Origin: Bordetella parapertussis
GTDB lineage: Bacteria; Pseudomonadota; Gammaproteobacteria; Burkholderiales; SG8-39
Direction: 5' to 3'
DNA length: 42,283 bases
Assembly: GCA_945861875.1 (NCBI GenBank)
Contig: CAMAWC010000026.1
Coordinates: 1-42,283, forward strand
A program made the position numbers and the translations under genes. Numbering within the stretch: the stretch's first letter is position 1; each line of letters begins with the position of its first letter. The notes beneath the pieces are model-generated. The model was given only the letters and a program-made list of their open reading frames with translations, made no database searches and was not told the DNA's origin. Of the stretch, positions 1-9,170 are shown piece by piece.

Positions 1-492
1 GATGCAGGTGCGGTCCTTGCCGAGCACGCGCATGCGGTGATACGAGCCGTTGAAGACGCCGGTTTCCGGGTCGCGCACAAAGGCGATGCCGCCGGTAATG
101 ACATAACCGGCATCCTCCGCCGTCTGCTGCGTCACCGGCACGGTCTTGAGGATATCGATGTCCGACAGGATGGCGTTGGCCTGGCAGGGCGCGCTGGCGA
201 CCTCGACCGAAGGCACCGGCTTGAGCGCCGCATCGGCAAGGTAGCGCGGCAGGTAGGCGGGCTTGACGCCGCACATGCGGGCAATGCTCTCGCGGCTGCC
301 AAAGACGTTCGATATGACCCGCCGCCCCGGATGGCCGGTGACATTGTTGAACAGCACGGCGGGACCCGAATCGGTGGCGTGCGCGACGGCGGCGATTTCC
401 AGGTAGGGGTCTGCGGGCCGCCCGATTTCGAGCAGCTCGTCGTGACGGCGCGCCTGTTCAACGAACGACGTCAGGCTGGTGATACCTTGCAT
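1..492 (-). CDS. UbiD-family decarboxylase, N-terminal 164 residues (3' end off the window)
   Basis: The reverse strand from the ATG at 492 stays open to the window edge and begins MQGITSLTSFVEQARRHDEL, then reads GPAVLFNNVTGHPGRRVISN and later TVPVTQQTAEDAGYVITGG. This is the usual N-terminal part of UbiD-type decarboxylases, which use prenylated FMN to decarboxylate aromatic or unsaturated acids. Only about a third of a normal-length protein is present, so the catalytic Glu-Arg-Glu residues lie outside and the substrate cannot be told. The start is supported by AGGAG about ten bases upstream. It is divergent from a GntR/UTRA regulator, suggesting an inducible catabolic decarboxylase rather than the ubiquinone-pathway enzyme. 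Family assignment is secure; the role is inferred. Confidence 0.88.
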   Translation of the reverse strand, partial: MQGITSLTSFVEQARRHDELLEIGRPADPYLEIAAVAHATDSGPAVLFNNVTGHPGRRVISNVFGSRESIARMCGVKPAYLPRYLADAALKPVPSVEVASAPCQANAILSDIDILKTVPVTQQTAEDAGYVITGGIAFVRDPETGVFNGSYHRMRVLGKDRTCI

Positions 493-557
493 TGGGGAGT
501 CTCCTCGCTGGCGCCCGCTGCCACGCCGGGCAATTGGCCTGATGCGCTTGTTTTTAT

Positions 558-569
558 TTGTCCGTACAA
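558..569. promoter_or_regulatory. Possible operator, near-palindrome TTGTCCGTACAA
   Basis: Five of six base pairs match across the centre (TTGT...ACAA). It lies in the divergent spacer between the UbiD-type gene and the GntR/UTRA regulator and would overlap the predicted transcription start of the decarboxylase. GntR-family operators are short GT...AC palindromes, so it is a reasonable site, but only one copy is seen. It also overlaps TACAAT (565-570), a possible -10 box for the regulator. Confidence 0.35.
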
Positions 570-576
570 TAGCTGC

Positions 577-605
577 ACTCTAGTCGCGCCACGTTATTGC
601 GTCAA
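577..605 (-). promoter_or_regulatory. Sigma-70-like promoter of the ubiD-type gene
   Basis: On the reverse strand TTGACG (600-605) and TAGAGT (577-582) are separated by exactly 17 bases. Transcription would start near 570 and give a leader of about 78 bases before the ATG at 492. The start point falls on the near-palindrome at 558-569. Confidence 0.5.
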
Positions 606-653
606 GCACGCGTGGCAACATGCAGGGCAACAGCGGATGAAACCACATCGACC

Positions 654-1406
654 ATGAAAACCACCGCCAGCACAGCCGCCGCCCGCCCCGCCCGCGCCTT
701 CCAGCCCATCGTCACCGAATTGCTGCGCCAGATAGACGAAGGCCGCTACGCAGTGGGCGACCGCCTGCCGACCGAAGCGGCCTTGTGCCAGCACTTTGGC
801 GTCAGTCGCTTTACCGTGCGCGCGGCGCTGGCGCAACTGGAACGGCGCAGCGTCGTCACGCGACGGCCGAAAATCGGCACGGTGGTCAGTGCAAAAACGC
901 CAAAAGCCGAGTACGCCGTCGCGGTGGGCAGCCTGTCGGAGTTGCTGGTATTCCTCGACTCGACGCTGGTGACGCCGCTGCGGGTAAGCGAGATAGCCGC
1001 CGACAAGGCTACCGCGGCCGACCTTGGCTGCGCGCAAGGCGAGCGATGGATACGCGTGCAGACCGTGCGCACCCCGGCCGGCGGCAGCGTGCCGATCTCG
1101 CTGACCGACTACTACCTGCGGCCGCGCTTCAAGGCCATCGTGAAGCAAATCGGCAAACGCCCCGGTCCGGTGTTTCCCCTGCTAGAGCGGCGCTACAAGG
1201 TGGCGATCGCCGCCATCGAGCAGGACATCGGCGCCTGCCTGCTGCCCGCTGCGATGGCGCGCACCCTCGCGGCCAAATCGAACACCGCCGCCCTGCGGGT
1301 GATACACCGCATGGTCTCGGCCGACACGGGTGCCTTGTACTGCACGGTGAGCATCTATCCGGCCGAGCGCTTTCGCTACGTACAGGCCTTGAAGCGCTCC
1401 GGTTAG
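654..1406 (+). CDS. GntR/HutC-family transcriptional regulator with UTRA domain
   Basis: This is a 250-residue protein with an N-terminal winged-helix DNA-binding domain (about residues 12-80: LLRQIDEGRYAVGDRLPTEA, then FGVSRFTVRAALAQLE) and a C-terminal UTRA ligand-binding domain (about 95-245), the classic HutC arrangement. The ATG at 654 places the MKTT start just before the helix-turn-helix; an upstream in-frame start would add 19 unrelated-looking residues. Divergence from the UbiD-type gene suggests that it represses that gene in response to a small acid. It ends 74 bases before the convergent purL, with hairpin repeat A between them. Confidence 0.9.
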   Translation: MKTTASTAAARPARAFQPIVTELLRQIDEGRYAVGDRLPTEAALCQHFGVSRFTVRAALAQLERRSVVTRRPKIGTVVSAKTPKAEYAVAVGSLSELLVFLDSTLVTPLRVSEIAADKATAADLGCAQGERWIRVQTVRTPAGGSVPISLTDYYLRPRFKAIVKQIGKRPGPVFPLLERRYKVAIAAIEQDIGACLLPAAMARTLAAKSNTAALRVIHRMVSADTGALYCTVSIYPAERFRYVQALKRSG

Positions 1407-1440
1407 GCCCCTCGCGCTCGCCAGCCTCGCCCGCCACATC

Positions 1441-1475
1441 GGCTGGAAACCCGCGCCAGTATTGGCTTTCCAGCC
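1441..1475. repeat. Interspersed hairpin repeat, copy A
   Basis: GGCTGGAAA (1441-1449) pairs with TTTCCAGCC (1467-1475), and inside it GCCA (1455-1458) pairs with TGGC (1463-1466) around a GTAT loop. It lies between the convergent ends of the GntR gene and purL. Four related copies occur at 12190, 14815, 30055 and 39956. It could serve as a bidirectional terminator or be a REP-like element. Confidence 0.7.
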
Positions 1476-1479
1476 ATCC

Positions 1480-4400
1480 CTACCCTACCCACCTTCTGGC
1501 ATTGCGGAACAGCCGCATCCAGGCGCTGTCCTCGCCCCACCCTTCCGGCGCCCAGGACATCTGCATACTGCGAAACACCCGCTCGGGGTGTGGCATCAAC
1601 GCGGTAAAGCGGCCGTCGGCGGTGGTCACGCCGGTGAGGCCGCCGGGCGCACCGTTGGGGTTGTACGGATAACGTTCCGCAATCCTGCCGCGGTTGTCGA
1701 CAAAGCGCAGCGCGGCGATCACGCCTGCCTGGTGCGTGGCTTCGCGGAACACGGCACGGCCCTCGCCATGCGCGGTCACCACCGGCATGCGGCTGCCGGC
1801 CATGCCGGCAAAAAACAGTGACGGGTTGTCCGGCACTTCAACCATCACCAGGCGCGCCTCGAATTGCTCTGAGCGGTTTTTCACGAACTTGGGCCACATT
1901 GCGGCGCCGGGAATGAGCTCGGTCAGGTTGGCCATCATCTGGCAACCATTGCAGATGCCCAGCGCAAAGGTGTCGGGGCGGGCGAAAAACGCGCTGAAGT
2001 CATCGCGCGCGCGCTGGTTAAAGAGGATGGACTTGGCCCAGCCCTCGCCACCACCGAGCACATCGCCGTAGGAAAAACCGCCACAGGCGGCAAAACCGCG
2101 AAAGTCGGCGAGCGAACGGCGGCTCGATATGAGGTCGCTCATGTGCACGTCAACCGTGTCAAAACCGGCGCGATCAAAGGCCGCCGCCATTTCGACCTGG
2201 CCGTTGACCCCCTGCTCGCGCAGGATGGCGATGCGCGGTCGCGCACCAGTGCCAATAAACGGCGCGGCGATGTCCTCTGCCGGGTCGTAGTCCAGTTTGG
2301 TGTGCAGCCCCGGATCGGCGGCATCGAGCACACCGTCGTATTCCTCCTGCGCGCACTGCGGGTTGTCGCGCAGGCTTTGCAGGCGCCAGGTGGTCTCGGA
2401 CCAGATACGCTGCAAGTCGATGCGCGGCACGCAGAAAACGGCCTTGGCATTACGCAGCAGGCGGATCTCGCCGCTTTTGTTCGGGCTGCCGATCAAGTGC
2501 GCAACCAATCCCGCCTCGCGCAAGCTGGCCAGCACGGCGTTGCGCTCGCCGCTGCGCACCTGCACCACCGCGCCCAATTCCTCGGTGAACAATGCGGCGA
2601 GCATGCGCTCGTCGCTGCGCCCCTGCAAAACACCCGGCGTGCGCTCGCTGCCGTCGACGTCGAGCGCCTGCGCATCGTAGGCGAGCAGGTCAAGGTTGAG
2701 CGTGACGCCACAATGGCCGGCGAAGGCCATTTCACACACCGTGGCGTAAAGGCCGCCGTCGGAACGGTCGTGATAGGCGAGCAATTTTCCGTCGCTATTG
2801 AGCGCCTGTACCGCGGCAAAAAACCGTTGCAGCACGGCGGCATCGTCGACATCGGGCGTGCCATTACCCATCTGGCCATACACCTGCGCCAGGATGGAAC
2901 CGCCGAGCCGGTTGCGGCCGGCGGCAAGGTCGATCAGCAGCAATTCGGTGTCGCCGGCCTCAAGCTTTAATTGCGGCGTAAGACTGCGGCGCACATCGCT
3001 GCAGGCGGCAAAAGCCGAGATGATCAGCGACACCGGCGAGACCACCTCGCGCGCCTTGCCCTCGGCGTCGTTCCAGGACGTGCGCATCGACAGGGAATCC
3101 TTGCCCACCGGAATGCTCACGCCGATTTTGATACACAGGTCGGCCACGGCACGCACCGTGTCGAACAGCGCCGCGTCCTCGCCCGGATAGGCGGCCGGAG
3201 ACATCCAGTTGGCCGATAGTTTTACGCCGGACAGTGCGGCGATGGGTGCCGCGGCAATGTTGGTAATGGCCTCGCCCACCGCCATACGGCCCGAAGCCGG
3301 CGCATTGATCAGGGCGAGCGGCGTGCGCTCGCCCATGGCCATGGCTTCGCCGGCATAACCGACAAAGCCATACAGCGTCACGGCGCAATCGGCCACCGGC
3401 ACCTGCCACGGACCGACAAAGGGATCGCGCGAACACAGGCCGCCGACGCTACGGTCGCCGATGGAAACGAGGAAGGTCTTGTCGGCCACCGCAGGGTGGC
3501 GCAGCACGCGGCGGCAGGCTTCGTCGAGCGACATGGCATCAACATCAAGCGGCGGCAGGCTGCGCACGAGGTGCGTCACATCGCGCGTCATGCGCGGCGG
3601 CTTGCCCAGCACTACCTCAAGCGACATGTCGACCGGGGCGTGCGGCTTGTCGCCAAGCTGCGAATCGGACACCAGCAGGCGGTCTTCGGTGGTCGTATCG
3701 CCCAGCACCGCAAACGGGCAGCGCTCGCGCGCGCACAGCGCGCGAAAGGCCTCGAGCTTGTCCGGCGCAATCGCCAGCATGTAGCGCTCCTGCGCCTCGT
3801 TGCACCAGATCTCGCGCGGCGACATGCCCGACTCCTCGGACGGCGCGGCGCGCAGGTCGACGCGGGCGCCGCGCCCCGAAGAGTGCGCCAACTCGGGCAA
3901 TGCGTTGGACAGGCCGCCGGCGCCGACATCGTGTATCGACAGGATGGGATTGTCCGCGCCCAGCTGCCAGCAGCGGTCTATGACCTCCTGCGCGCGGCGT
4001 TCTATTTCAGCGTTACCGCGCTGCACGGAATCGAAATCGAGGTCTTCGGTATTGGCGCCGGTGTCCATGCTCGATGCCGCGCCGCCGCCCATGCCTATGA
4101 GCATGCCCGGCCCGCCCAGTTGCACCAGCAGCGTGCCCGCGGGCAGGCCGAGTTTTTGCACATGCTCGGCGGCGATGTTGCCGATACCACCGGCGATCAT
4201 GATCGGCTTGTGATAACCGCGCAGCACGCCGTCGACCTCCATCTCGAAGGTGCGGAAATAACCGTTGAGGTTGGGCCGGCCAAACTCGTTGTTGAAGGAC
4301 GCCGCGCCGATCGGGCCGTCGAGCATGATCTGCAGTGCCGAGGCAATGCGCGCAGGCTTGCCCACCCAAGTGGACGCTTCGGGCTTTATCGAAGCGTCAC

Positions 4401-5541
4401 GAAGCTCCCCTCGCCCGTTTGCGGGAGAGGGGTCGGGGGAGAGGGCTGGTGGAGCGAAATAATCTTCCCAAGGCTGAACAAAACCAGGGATGCGCAGGTT
4501 GGAAACCGTGAATCCGACCAGCCCGGCCTTGGGTTTGCCGCCGCGCCCGGTGGCGCCCTCGTCGCGGATTTCCCCGCCCGAGCCGGTGGCCGCGCCCGGG
4601 AAGGGCGAAATGGCGGTCGGGTGGTTATGCGTCTCGACCTTCATCAGCGTGTGTGTGAGTGCATCGTGATAGCCGTAATTGCCCGCACCGTCCGGGAAAA
4701 AGCGCCGGAACTGCGCGCCTTCCATTACCGCCGAGTTGTCCGAATACGCCACCACCGTGCCGTCGGGATGGGCCTTGTGGGTTTCGCGAATCATGCCGAA
4801 GAGGCTTTCGGCGCGCGGCTTGCCGTCTATCACCCACGAAGCGTTGAAAATCTTGTGGCGGCAGTGTTCGGAATTGGCCTGCGCAAACATGGTCAGTTCG
4901 GCGTCGGTCGGATTGCGGCCGGCCTGGCTGAAGTGCGCAAACAGGTAGTCGATTTCATCCGGCGACAGCGCCAGGCCCATGTCGCGGTTGGCGCGCGCTA
5001 GCGCCGCCCTGCCTCCGGACGCAAGATCGACCAGCGCCAGCGGTCGCGGCGCGACATGGCGGAACAGGGCGTGGGCGTCCTCGAGGCGCGCCAGCACCGC
5101 CTCGACCATGCGGTCATGCACCAGCGGCAGCACCGCGGCGCGGTGCGCGGCCAGCACCGCGGCATCGGCGAAATACCAGGCGCAGCCGCGTTCGATGCGC
5201 GTCACCGCGTCAAGACCGCACTGGCGCGCGATGTCGGTGGCCTTGGACGACCAGGGCGAGATGGTGCCGATGCGCGGGGTCACCAGCAGCATGGCCGCGG
5301 TCGGCGCCGCGGCCGCTTCGCCATAGGCAAGAATGCGATTGAGCTTGTCGAGCTCGGCCTCGGTCAGCGGACGGGATACTTCGACAAAATGCCAGAAACT
5401 GGTGCTGCTCAGGGCAAGTCCGGGCACCCCGCTTGAAGACACCCTGCTTGACGACACATAGGCCGCGAGCTGTGCGTTGAGTTTGTCGAGTCGAAAGGCG
5501 GAGAGGGCTGAACCGCCGCGCAATGTAAGGATGTCCGGCAT
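1480..5541 (-). CDS. purL: Phosphoribosylformylglycinamidine synthase (large single-chain PurL)
   Basis: PurL converts FGAR, glutamine and ATP to FGAM in step four of purine synthesis, in the cytoplasm. The 1353-residue protein has the full gammaproteobacterial-type layout: N-terminal PurS-like region, two AIRS-like ATP domains (motifs [41 protein letters not shown]) and a C-terminal glutaminase with GICNGCQMM (nucleophile Cys near residue 1195) and PHPERVFR. Two oddities are seen. Residues 362-392 form a foreign 31-residue insert between PWED and VGKPARIA. Residues near 29-40 contain a doubled [10 protein letters not shown] pentapeptide from a 15-bp tandem duplication. A promoter sits almost on the ATG. 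All catalytic motifs are present, so it should be functional. Confidence 0.96.
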   Translation of the reverse strand: MPDILTLRGGSALSAFRLDKLNAQLAAYVSSSRVSSSGVPGLALSSTSFWHFVEVSRPLTEAELDKLNRILAYGEAAAAPTAAMLLVTPRIGTISPWSSKATDIARQCGLDAVTRIERGCAWYFADAAVLAAHRAAVLPLVHDRMVEAVLARLEDAHALFRHVAPRPLALVDLASGGRAALARANRDMGLALSPDEIDYLFAHFSQAGRNPTDAELTMFAQANSEHCRHKIFNASWVIDGKPRAESLFGMIRETHKAHPDGTVVAYSDNSAVMEGAQFRRFFPDGAGNYGYHDALTHTLMKVETHNHPTAISPFPGAATGSGGEIRDEGATGRGGKPKAGLVGFTVSNLRIPGFVQPWEDYFAPPALSPDPSPANGRGELRDASIKPEASTWVGKPARIASALQIMLDGPIGAASFNNEFGRPNLNGYFRTFEMEVDGVLRGYHKPIMIAGGIGNIAAEHVQKLGLPAGTLLVQLGGPGMLIGMGGGAASSMDTGANTEDLDFDSVQRGNAEIERRAQEVIDRCWQLGADNPILSIHDVGAGGLSNALPELAHSSGRGARVDLRAAPSEESGMSPREIWCNEAQERYMLAIAPDKLEAFRALCARERCPFAVLGDTTTEDRLLVSDSQLGDKPHAPVDMSLEVVLGKPPRMTRDVTHLVRSLPPLDVDAMSLDEACRRVLRHPAVADKTFLVSIGDRSVGGLCSRDPFVGPWQVPVADCAVTLYGFVGYAGEAMAMGERTPLALINAPASGRMAVGEAITNIAAAPIAALSGVKLSANWMSPAAYPGEDAALFDTVRAVADLCIKIGVSIPVGKDSLSMRTSWNDAEGKAREVVSPVSLIISAFAACSDVRRSLTPQLKLEAGDTELLLIDLAAGRNRLGGSILAQVYGQMGNGTPDVDDAAVLQRFFAAVQALNSDGKLLAYHDRSDGGLYATVCEMAFAGHCGVTLNLDLLAYDAQALDVDGSERTPGVLQGRSDERMLAALFTEELGAVVQVRSGERNAVLASLREAGLVAHLIGSPNKSGEIRLLRNAKAVFCVPRIDLQRIWSETTWRLQSLRDNPQCAQEEYDGVLDAADPGLHTKLDYDPAEDIAAPFIGTGARPRIAILREQGVNGQVEMAAAFDRAGFDTVDVHMSDLISSRRSLADFRGFAACGGFSYGDVLGGGEGWAKSILFNQRARDDFSAFFARPDTFALGICNGCQMMANLTELIPGAAMWPKFVKNRSEQFEARLVMVEVPDNPSLFFAGMAGSRMPVVTAHGEGRAVFREATHQAGVIAALRFVDNRGRIAERYPYNPNGAPGGLTGVTTADGRFTALMPHPERVFRSMQMSWAPEGWGEDSAWMRLFRNARRWVG
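4366..4458 (-). repeat. Palindromic element inserted in frame in purL (31 codons)
   Basis: Two hairpins lie side by side. A perfect 9-bp stem GACGCTTCG/CGAAGCGTC (4373-4381 with 4390-4398) is followed by CCCCTC-G-CCCG pairing with CGGG-A-GAGGGG (4407-4417 with 4422-4432, one mismatch). The encoded peptide includes [15 protein letters not shown], of the low-complexity kind produced when interspersed palindromic repeats are translated. Compared with E. coli-type PurL, where the PWE motif runs directly into a KPxRI helix, the segment is extra. It keeps the frame (93 bp) and has no stop codon in the purL frame. Confidence 0.75.
5428..5457 (-). repeat. 15-bp tandem duplication near the 5' end of purL
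   Basis: Plus-strand units CCCGCTTGAAGACAC (5428-5442) and CCTGCTTGACGACAC (5443-5457) differ at two positions. On the coding strand they give VSSSR then VSSSG, lengthening a loop in the N-terminal PurS-like region. Confidence 0.7.
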
Positions 5542-5552
5542 TTGCGCTGCTG

Positions 5553-5581
5553 ATTATAACGGTGAGACGGTGAAAGGTGAA
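5553..5581 (-). promoter_or_regulatory. purL promoter with near-leaderless start
   Basis: Reverse-strand TTCACC (5576-5581) and TATAAT (5553-5558) are 17 bases apart. Transcription would begin around 5546, about five bases before the purL ATG at 5541, too close for a Shine-Dalgarno site. The -35 box is itself part of the TTTCACC heptamer repeat. Confidence 0.6.
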
Positions 5582-5634
5582 AGGTGAAAAGTGAAAAACG
5601 AGCCGCCGTCCGACAATCACCTTTCACTTTTCAC
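5569..5634. repeat. TTTTCAC-type heptamer repeats arranged as an inverted repeat
   Basis: GTGAAAG/GTGAAAA units run from about 5569 to 5597, and TTTCACTTTTCAC at 5622-5634 is the exact reverse complement of 5584-5596 (13-bp perfect stem, 25-base loop). It fills the spacer between the end of the AsmA-like gene (5642) and the start of purL (5541). Related runs lie at 19669-19681 and 25632-25667. Confidence 0.65.
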
Positions 5635-5641
5635 GCATTTA

Positions 5642-8600
5642 TCACCTCTTCGCCACCAGCCCGTCCTTGACGTTGCCCGAGAGCGCCAGGCTGGCCCGCG
5701 CCTGCGACGACCCCGAACGCAACTCCACCTGCAGGCGGCCGTTCGCCTCCCCGGTCGCACCGATTTCCACCGCCCCGGTTGCCGACATCGCACCGGCGGA
5801 CAGGCGCAGATTGCGAAATTGCAGCCGTCCGCCATCAAGGATCAGCCCGCTGTTGAGTTCCGAGAACAGCGTTGAACCGCCGCTTTGCGACCCGGATTGC
5901 TGCAGCAGGCGGGTGAGATCGATCTTGTTGAGCGTGCCTTTTTCCATTTTGAGGTTGCCCTCCAGCCGAGTCGAAGCAAAAAGAGCCGACGCATCAGCGG
6001 AACGCATCGCATAACTGCCCTTGCCTTCGAGCTTGCCACTGGAGAAAAACTGCGGTGCCAATTTGGCCGCCTCCACCAGCCGCATCGCCACCTCGCCATC
6101 GAGGGTCCACTCGGCGCCCCATTTAAGCCTGGCGTTGCCGTTCAAATAACCTTCAAACACTTTCGCCTCGAACTCCGACAGGCTGAGTTCATCGGCAGTC
6201 AGCACACCCTTGGCGGAAAAATCGTCCATGGCAAAACCCGCACCAAAAAGCGGTTGAAATGATTTGGAGGACAACTCGATCTTGACGCCGCCGGACTCCA
6301 CCAGCAGCCTGCCCGTGAGGCTCCTGTCGGCATTGGACAAATTGACGCCCTGCACCTTGCCGTCGGCGGCTATCGTCCCGTCCACGTTCAAGGGCGGCAA
6401 GGCCAAGCCTTTGAAATCGGTCTTCAGTCCACGCACGGCAAAACGCTCGATGCGCAGGTCCTGCCCGCTACCCGGCCGGCCCCACAACACGCCGGCAAGC
6501 ATCGCCGGGGGTACAACGGCACCCTCCAATTCCACCGATTTGAAAATTTTCACGTCCCCGAACATCGAACCGAGTTCCGGCACGGCCCGCACTGCGGTAA
6601 ATCGTGCCCGTGGCTCGGCGCCTATGCTGACCTGCTCGAAGCGCATTTGCGGCAGCGGCAGCAGCGCGACATGCACCGTGCCTATGCTGACGGGCTGTCC
6701 AAAGCGCTCGCTGGCGAGCTTTTCGTAGACCGGTATAAGGCCGTTCATCGGCATGATGTGTATCACGCCCACCAGGACGAGCAGCAGGACAAACATGCCT
6801 ATGGCGGCCGGCTTGCCCCACTTCCCTGGCGTGCGCGCGCTTGCCATTGCGCCACCGGCGTCGGTGCCGATGCGCACGTCTTCCCGCTTGCGCTCATGCT
6901 TTTCAAGGTCGGCCTTCTTGCGCGCCTCAGCCTCGGCTTTTTCGCGCGAGCGCGCCTCCTTGCGCGCCTGCGCCGCCGCTTCGGCTTCGGCCTTGGCGCG
7001 CGCCTTGCCATCCTGCGCACGCGCCTGCTCCTGCTCCTTCTCCGCCGCCTTGCGTTCGGCTTCCTCGCGCTCGCGCCTGGCGCGCTCCTCTTCGTCCTTG
7101 AGCGCTTGCGCCGCCTCCTGCTCGCGCTTGCGCTTTTCCTCTTTGGCGCGTTTCCGCTCTTCCTCTTCCTCCTGCTCACGACGCGCCGCATCCTCGCGCT
7201 CTTTTTGCTCGGCTTCCAGCCGGGCATTGAAGTCGGATTCAAGATTGTCCAGCTGCAAGCCCCCGGACGCTTCCGCAACAACAGGGGTGGCGACGACCTC
7301 ACGCACCTTGTCCGCGGATTCTTCCTTTTCCCGTTTCTCGGCCTGTTCTTTCGCCATGCGCTCGGCGTCTTCCTTTGCGCGCAGATCAGCCTCGGCCTTC
7401 GCCTTGCGCTCCGACTCTTCCCTTGCGCGTTGCTCGGACTCTTCCTTTACACGCCGCTCGGCCTCTTCCTTCGCCTTGCGCTCCGACTCTTCCCTGGCGA
7501 GCTGCTCGGCCTCTTCCTTCGCCTTGCGCTCGGCCTCTTCTTTCGTCTTTCGTTCTGCTTCTTCCTTTGCACGCCGCTCTGCCTCTTCCTTCGCCAGGCG
7601 TTCCGCCGCCTCGCGCGCAACACGCTCCTGTTCCAGCTTGGCGAGCAGTTCGGCTTCCATGCGTGCGCGTTCTTCCGCCTCCCGGCGCGCTTTTTCCTCG
7701 GCCTCGCGCACCAGGCGCTCGGCGTCCTCCTTGATGCGGCGTTCCGCGTCTTCCCGCGCCCGCCGATCCGACTCTTCGCGGGCAAGGCGTTCGGCTTCGG
7801 CGCGGGCGGCGCGATCGGCGTCTTCCCTCGCACGTTGCTCGGCCTCGTCCTTCGCTTTGCGCTCGGCCTGCTCCAACCGGCTTTTCAATTCCTCGGTTTC
7901 ACGCCGCAACCGCTCCTGCTCCTCGTTGCGGCGCCTGTCCTCTTCATCGCGCCTGGCCTTGTCTTCCGCCTCCTGACGTGCGCGCGCCTCGGCGGCAAAC
8001 TTTGCCTTTTCATCGGCCTCTGCCCGCAACCGCGCCTCGGTTTCGGCGCGAATTTTTTGCTCGGCTTCCTGGCGCAGCTTCTCTTCGGCGTCTTTTCTCG
8101 CAGCCTCGGCAAGTTCTGCGGCCTTCGCCGCCTGGGCGGCTTTCTCGATTCTTTCGGCCTCAAGACGGGCCTGTTCTTGCGCTTCGCGCTGCGTCTTTTC
8201 CTGCGCAGCGAGCAAAGCCGATTGTTCGACCTGCTTGCGCGATGCGTCCTCGGCTTGACGGCGCGCCAGTTCTTCGGCCTCGCGCTTGGCCCGCGCCTCG
8301 GCGAGTTTCTGCTGCAACATTTCGGCGTCGGATTTGGAGCCGGACTCGGACTTCGCCTTGAGCGCGGCCTGCGCCTCGGCTTGCGCCCTGGCCGCGAATT
8401 CGGCCTTGGCCGCAGCTTCGGCTTTCGCCTTTGCCTCGGCACTTGCTCGTGCCTGCGACTCGGCATCGGCCCTCGCCTTGGCTTCGTGGGCCGCCGCTTC
8501 TGCCTTGGCCTTGGCTTGTGCCTCGGCCAGTACCGCGGCATCAACCTTTGCCTTGGCCTTGGCCGCCGCGTCGGCATCCGCCTTCACCTTGGCCGCCACC

Positions 8601-9004
8601 TGTTCACGTGCGCGCGTGGCGGCGGCGGTAAGGGCGATTTGCTCCGCTTCGCGGCTCTGCCGCTCCGCATCCAGGTTCTTGGCCGGCGCGGACTGTGTGG
8701 CAGGTTTGGGCGGCGCCGCAGTGAAATCCAGGTCATCGTCACTGCCCACCATGCTTTGCGATGGCGGCGCAATGGTTTGCGGCGCGGTGACGAACTCGCG
8801 AATAAAACCCTCCTTTACCAGTTGCTTGAGCACTTCGAGCAACTTGGGTTCGGGACGGTCAAGACGTTTTTGCAACTCGCCGACAGTGCCCTTCCCGTCG
8901 ACTTCCTTAAGGACGTTGCGCAAGTCGCGTGACAGCAGGCTGGTCTTGCCGCTTGCCTCCATCAAGCCCTTGGCCGTCTTGGTTAAAACCGTCCTCCGGT
9001 CCAT
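5642..9004 (-). CDS. Very long coiled-coil, single-pass membrane protein with AsmA-like C-terminal domain
   Basis: The 1120-residue protein has four parts. Residues 1-75 look like a small winged-helix domain (LSRDLRNVLKEVDGKGTVGE, then LLEVLKQLVKEGFI). Residues about 105-705 are an almost unbroken Ala/Lys/Glu/Arg helix of TolA type. Residues about 729-750 form one membrane segment (MFVLLLVLVGVIHIMPM). The remainder to 1120 is an AsmA/TamB-like periplasmic region (VPELGSMFGDVKIFKSVELE, VDGTIAADGKVQGVNLS, LEGNLKMEKGTLNKIDLTRL). AsmA-like proteins act in lipid traffic or envelope assembly; the long cytoplasmic arm here is unusual. By the positive-inside rule the coil is cytoplasmic. The function is not recognised. 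It has its own promoter at 9089-9117. Confidence 0.8.
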   Translation of the reverse strand: MDRRTVLTKTAKGLMEASGKTSLLSRDLRNVLKEVDGKGTVGELQKRLDRPEPKLLEVLKQLVKEGFIREFVTAPQTIAPPSQSMVGSDDDLDFTAAPPKPATQSAPAKNLDAERQSREAEQIALTAAATRAREQVAAKVKADADAAAKAKAKVDAAVLAEAQAKAKAEAAAHEAKARADAESQARASAEAKAKAEAAAKAEFAARAQAEAQAALKAKSESGSKSDAEMLQQKLAEARAKREAEELARRQAEDASRKQVEQSALLAAQEKTQREAQEQARLEAERIEKAAQAAKAAELAEAARKDAEEKLRQEAEQKIRAETEARLRAEADEKAKFAAEARARQEAEDKARRDEEDRRRNEEQERLRRETEELKSRLEQAERKAKDEAEQRAREDADRAARAEAERLAREESDRRAREDAERRIKEDAERLVREAEEKARREAEERARMEAELLAKLEQERVAREAAERLAKEEAERRAKEEAERKTKEEAERKAKEEAEQLAREESERKAKEEAERRVKEESEQRAREESERKAKAEADLRAKEDAERMAKEQAEKREKEESADKVREVVATPVVAEASGGLQLDNLESDFNARLEAEQKEREDAARREQEEEEERKRAKEEKRKREQEAAQALKDEEERARREREEAERKAAEKEQEQARAQDGKARAKAEAEAAAQARKEARSREKAEAEARKKADLEKHERKREDVRIGTDAGGAMASARTPGKWGKPAAIGMFVLLLVLVGVIHIMPMNGLIPVYEKLASERFGQPVSIGTVHVALLPLPQMRFEQVSIGAEPRARFTAVRAVPELGSMFGDVKIFKSVELEGAVVPPAMLAGVLWGRPGSGQDLRIERFAVRGLKTDFKGLALPPLNVDGTIAADGKVQGVNLSNADRSLTGRLLVESGGVKIELSSKSFQPLFGAGFAMDDFSAKGVLTADELSLSEFEAKVFEGYLNGNARLKWGAEWTLDGEVAMRLVEAAKLAPQFFSSGKLEGKGSYAMRSADASALFASTRLEGNLKMEKGTLNKIDLTRLLQQSGSQSGGSTLFSELNSGLILDGGRLQFRNLRLSAGAMSATGAVEIGATGEANGRLQVELRSGSSQARASLALSGNVKDGLVAKR

Positions 9005-9088
9005 GCTGGTCTTTCAGGTTGCAGTCAGGTGCAATGCCAATACACTGGCGGGGTTGGGGCAGTCTGAATAGTTTATGAATTTGCATCC

Positions 9089-9117
9089 ATTATAGGGATT
9101 CCGGCACAACGGGTGAA
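9089..9117 (-). promoter_or_regulatory. Promoter of the AsmA-like gene
   Basis: Reverse-strand TTCACC (9112-9117) and a perfect TATAAT (9089-9094) are 17 bases apart, the same pair of boxes as at purL. The predicted leader to the ATG at 9004 is about 78 bases. Confidence 0.55.
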
Positions 9118-9170
9118 GGAACTGCTTCACGCTGCCATTGCCGCCATTTACCGGGAAACAAGCCACAAAC

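Noticed and set aside
3496..5001. 501-codon plus-strand frame opposite purL
   Set aside because: No motif and antisense to conserved PurL domains.
6647..8932. 761-codon plus-strand frame opposite the coiled-coil gene
   Set aside because: It is a Leu/Phe/Arg-rich mirror of an Ala/Lys/Glu repeat; the reverse strand has the promoter, membrane segment and recognisable domain.
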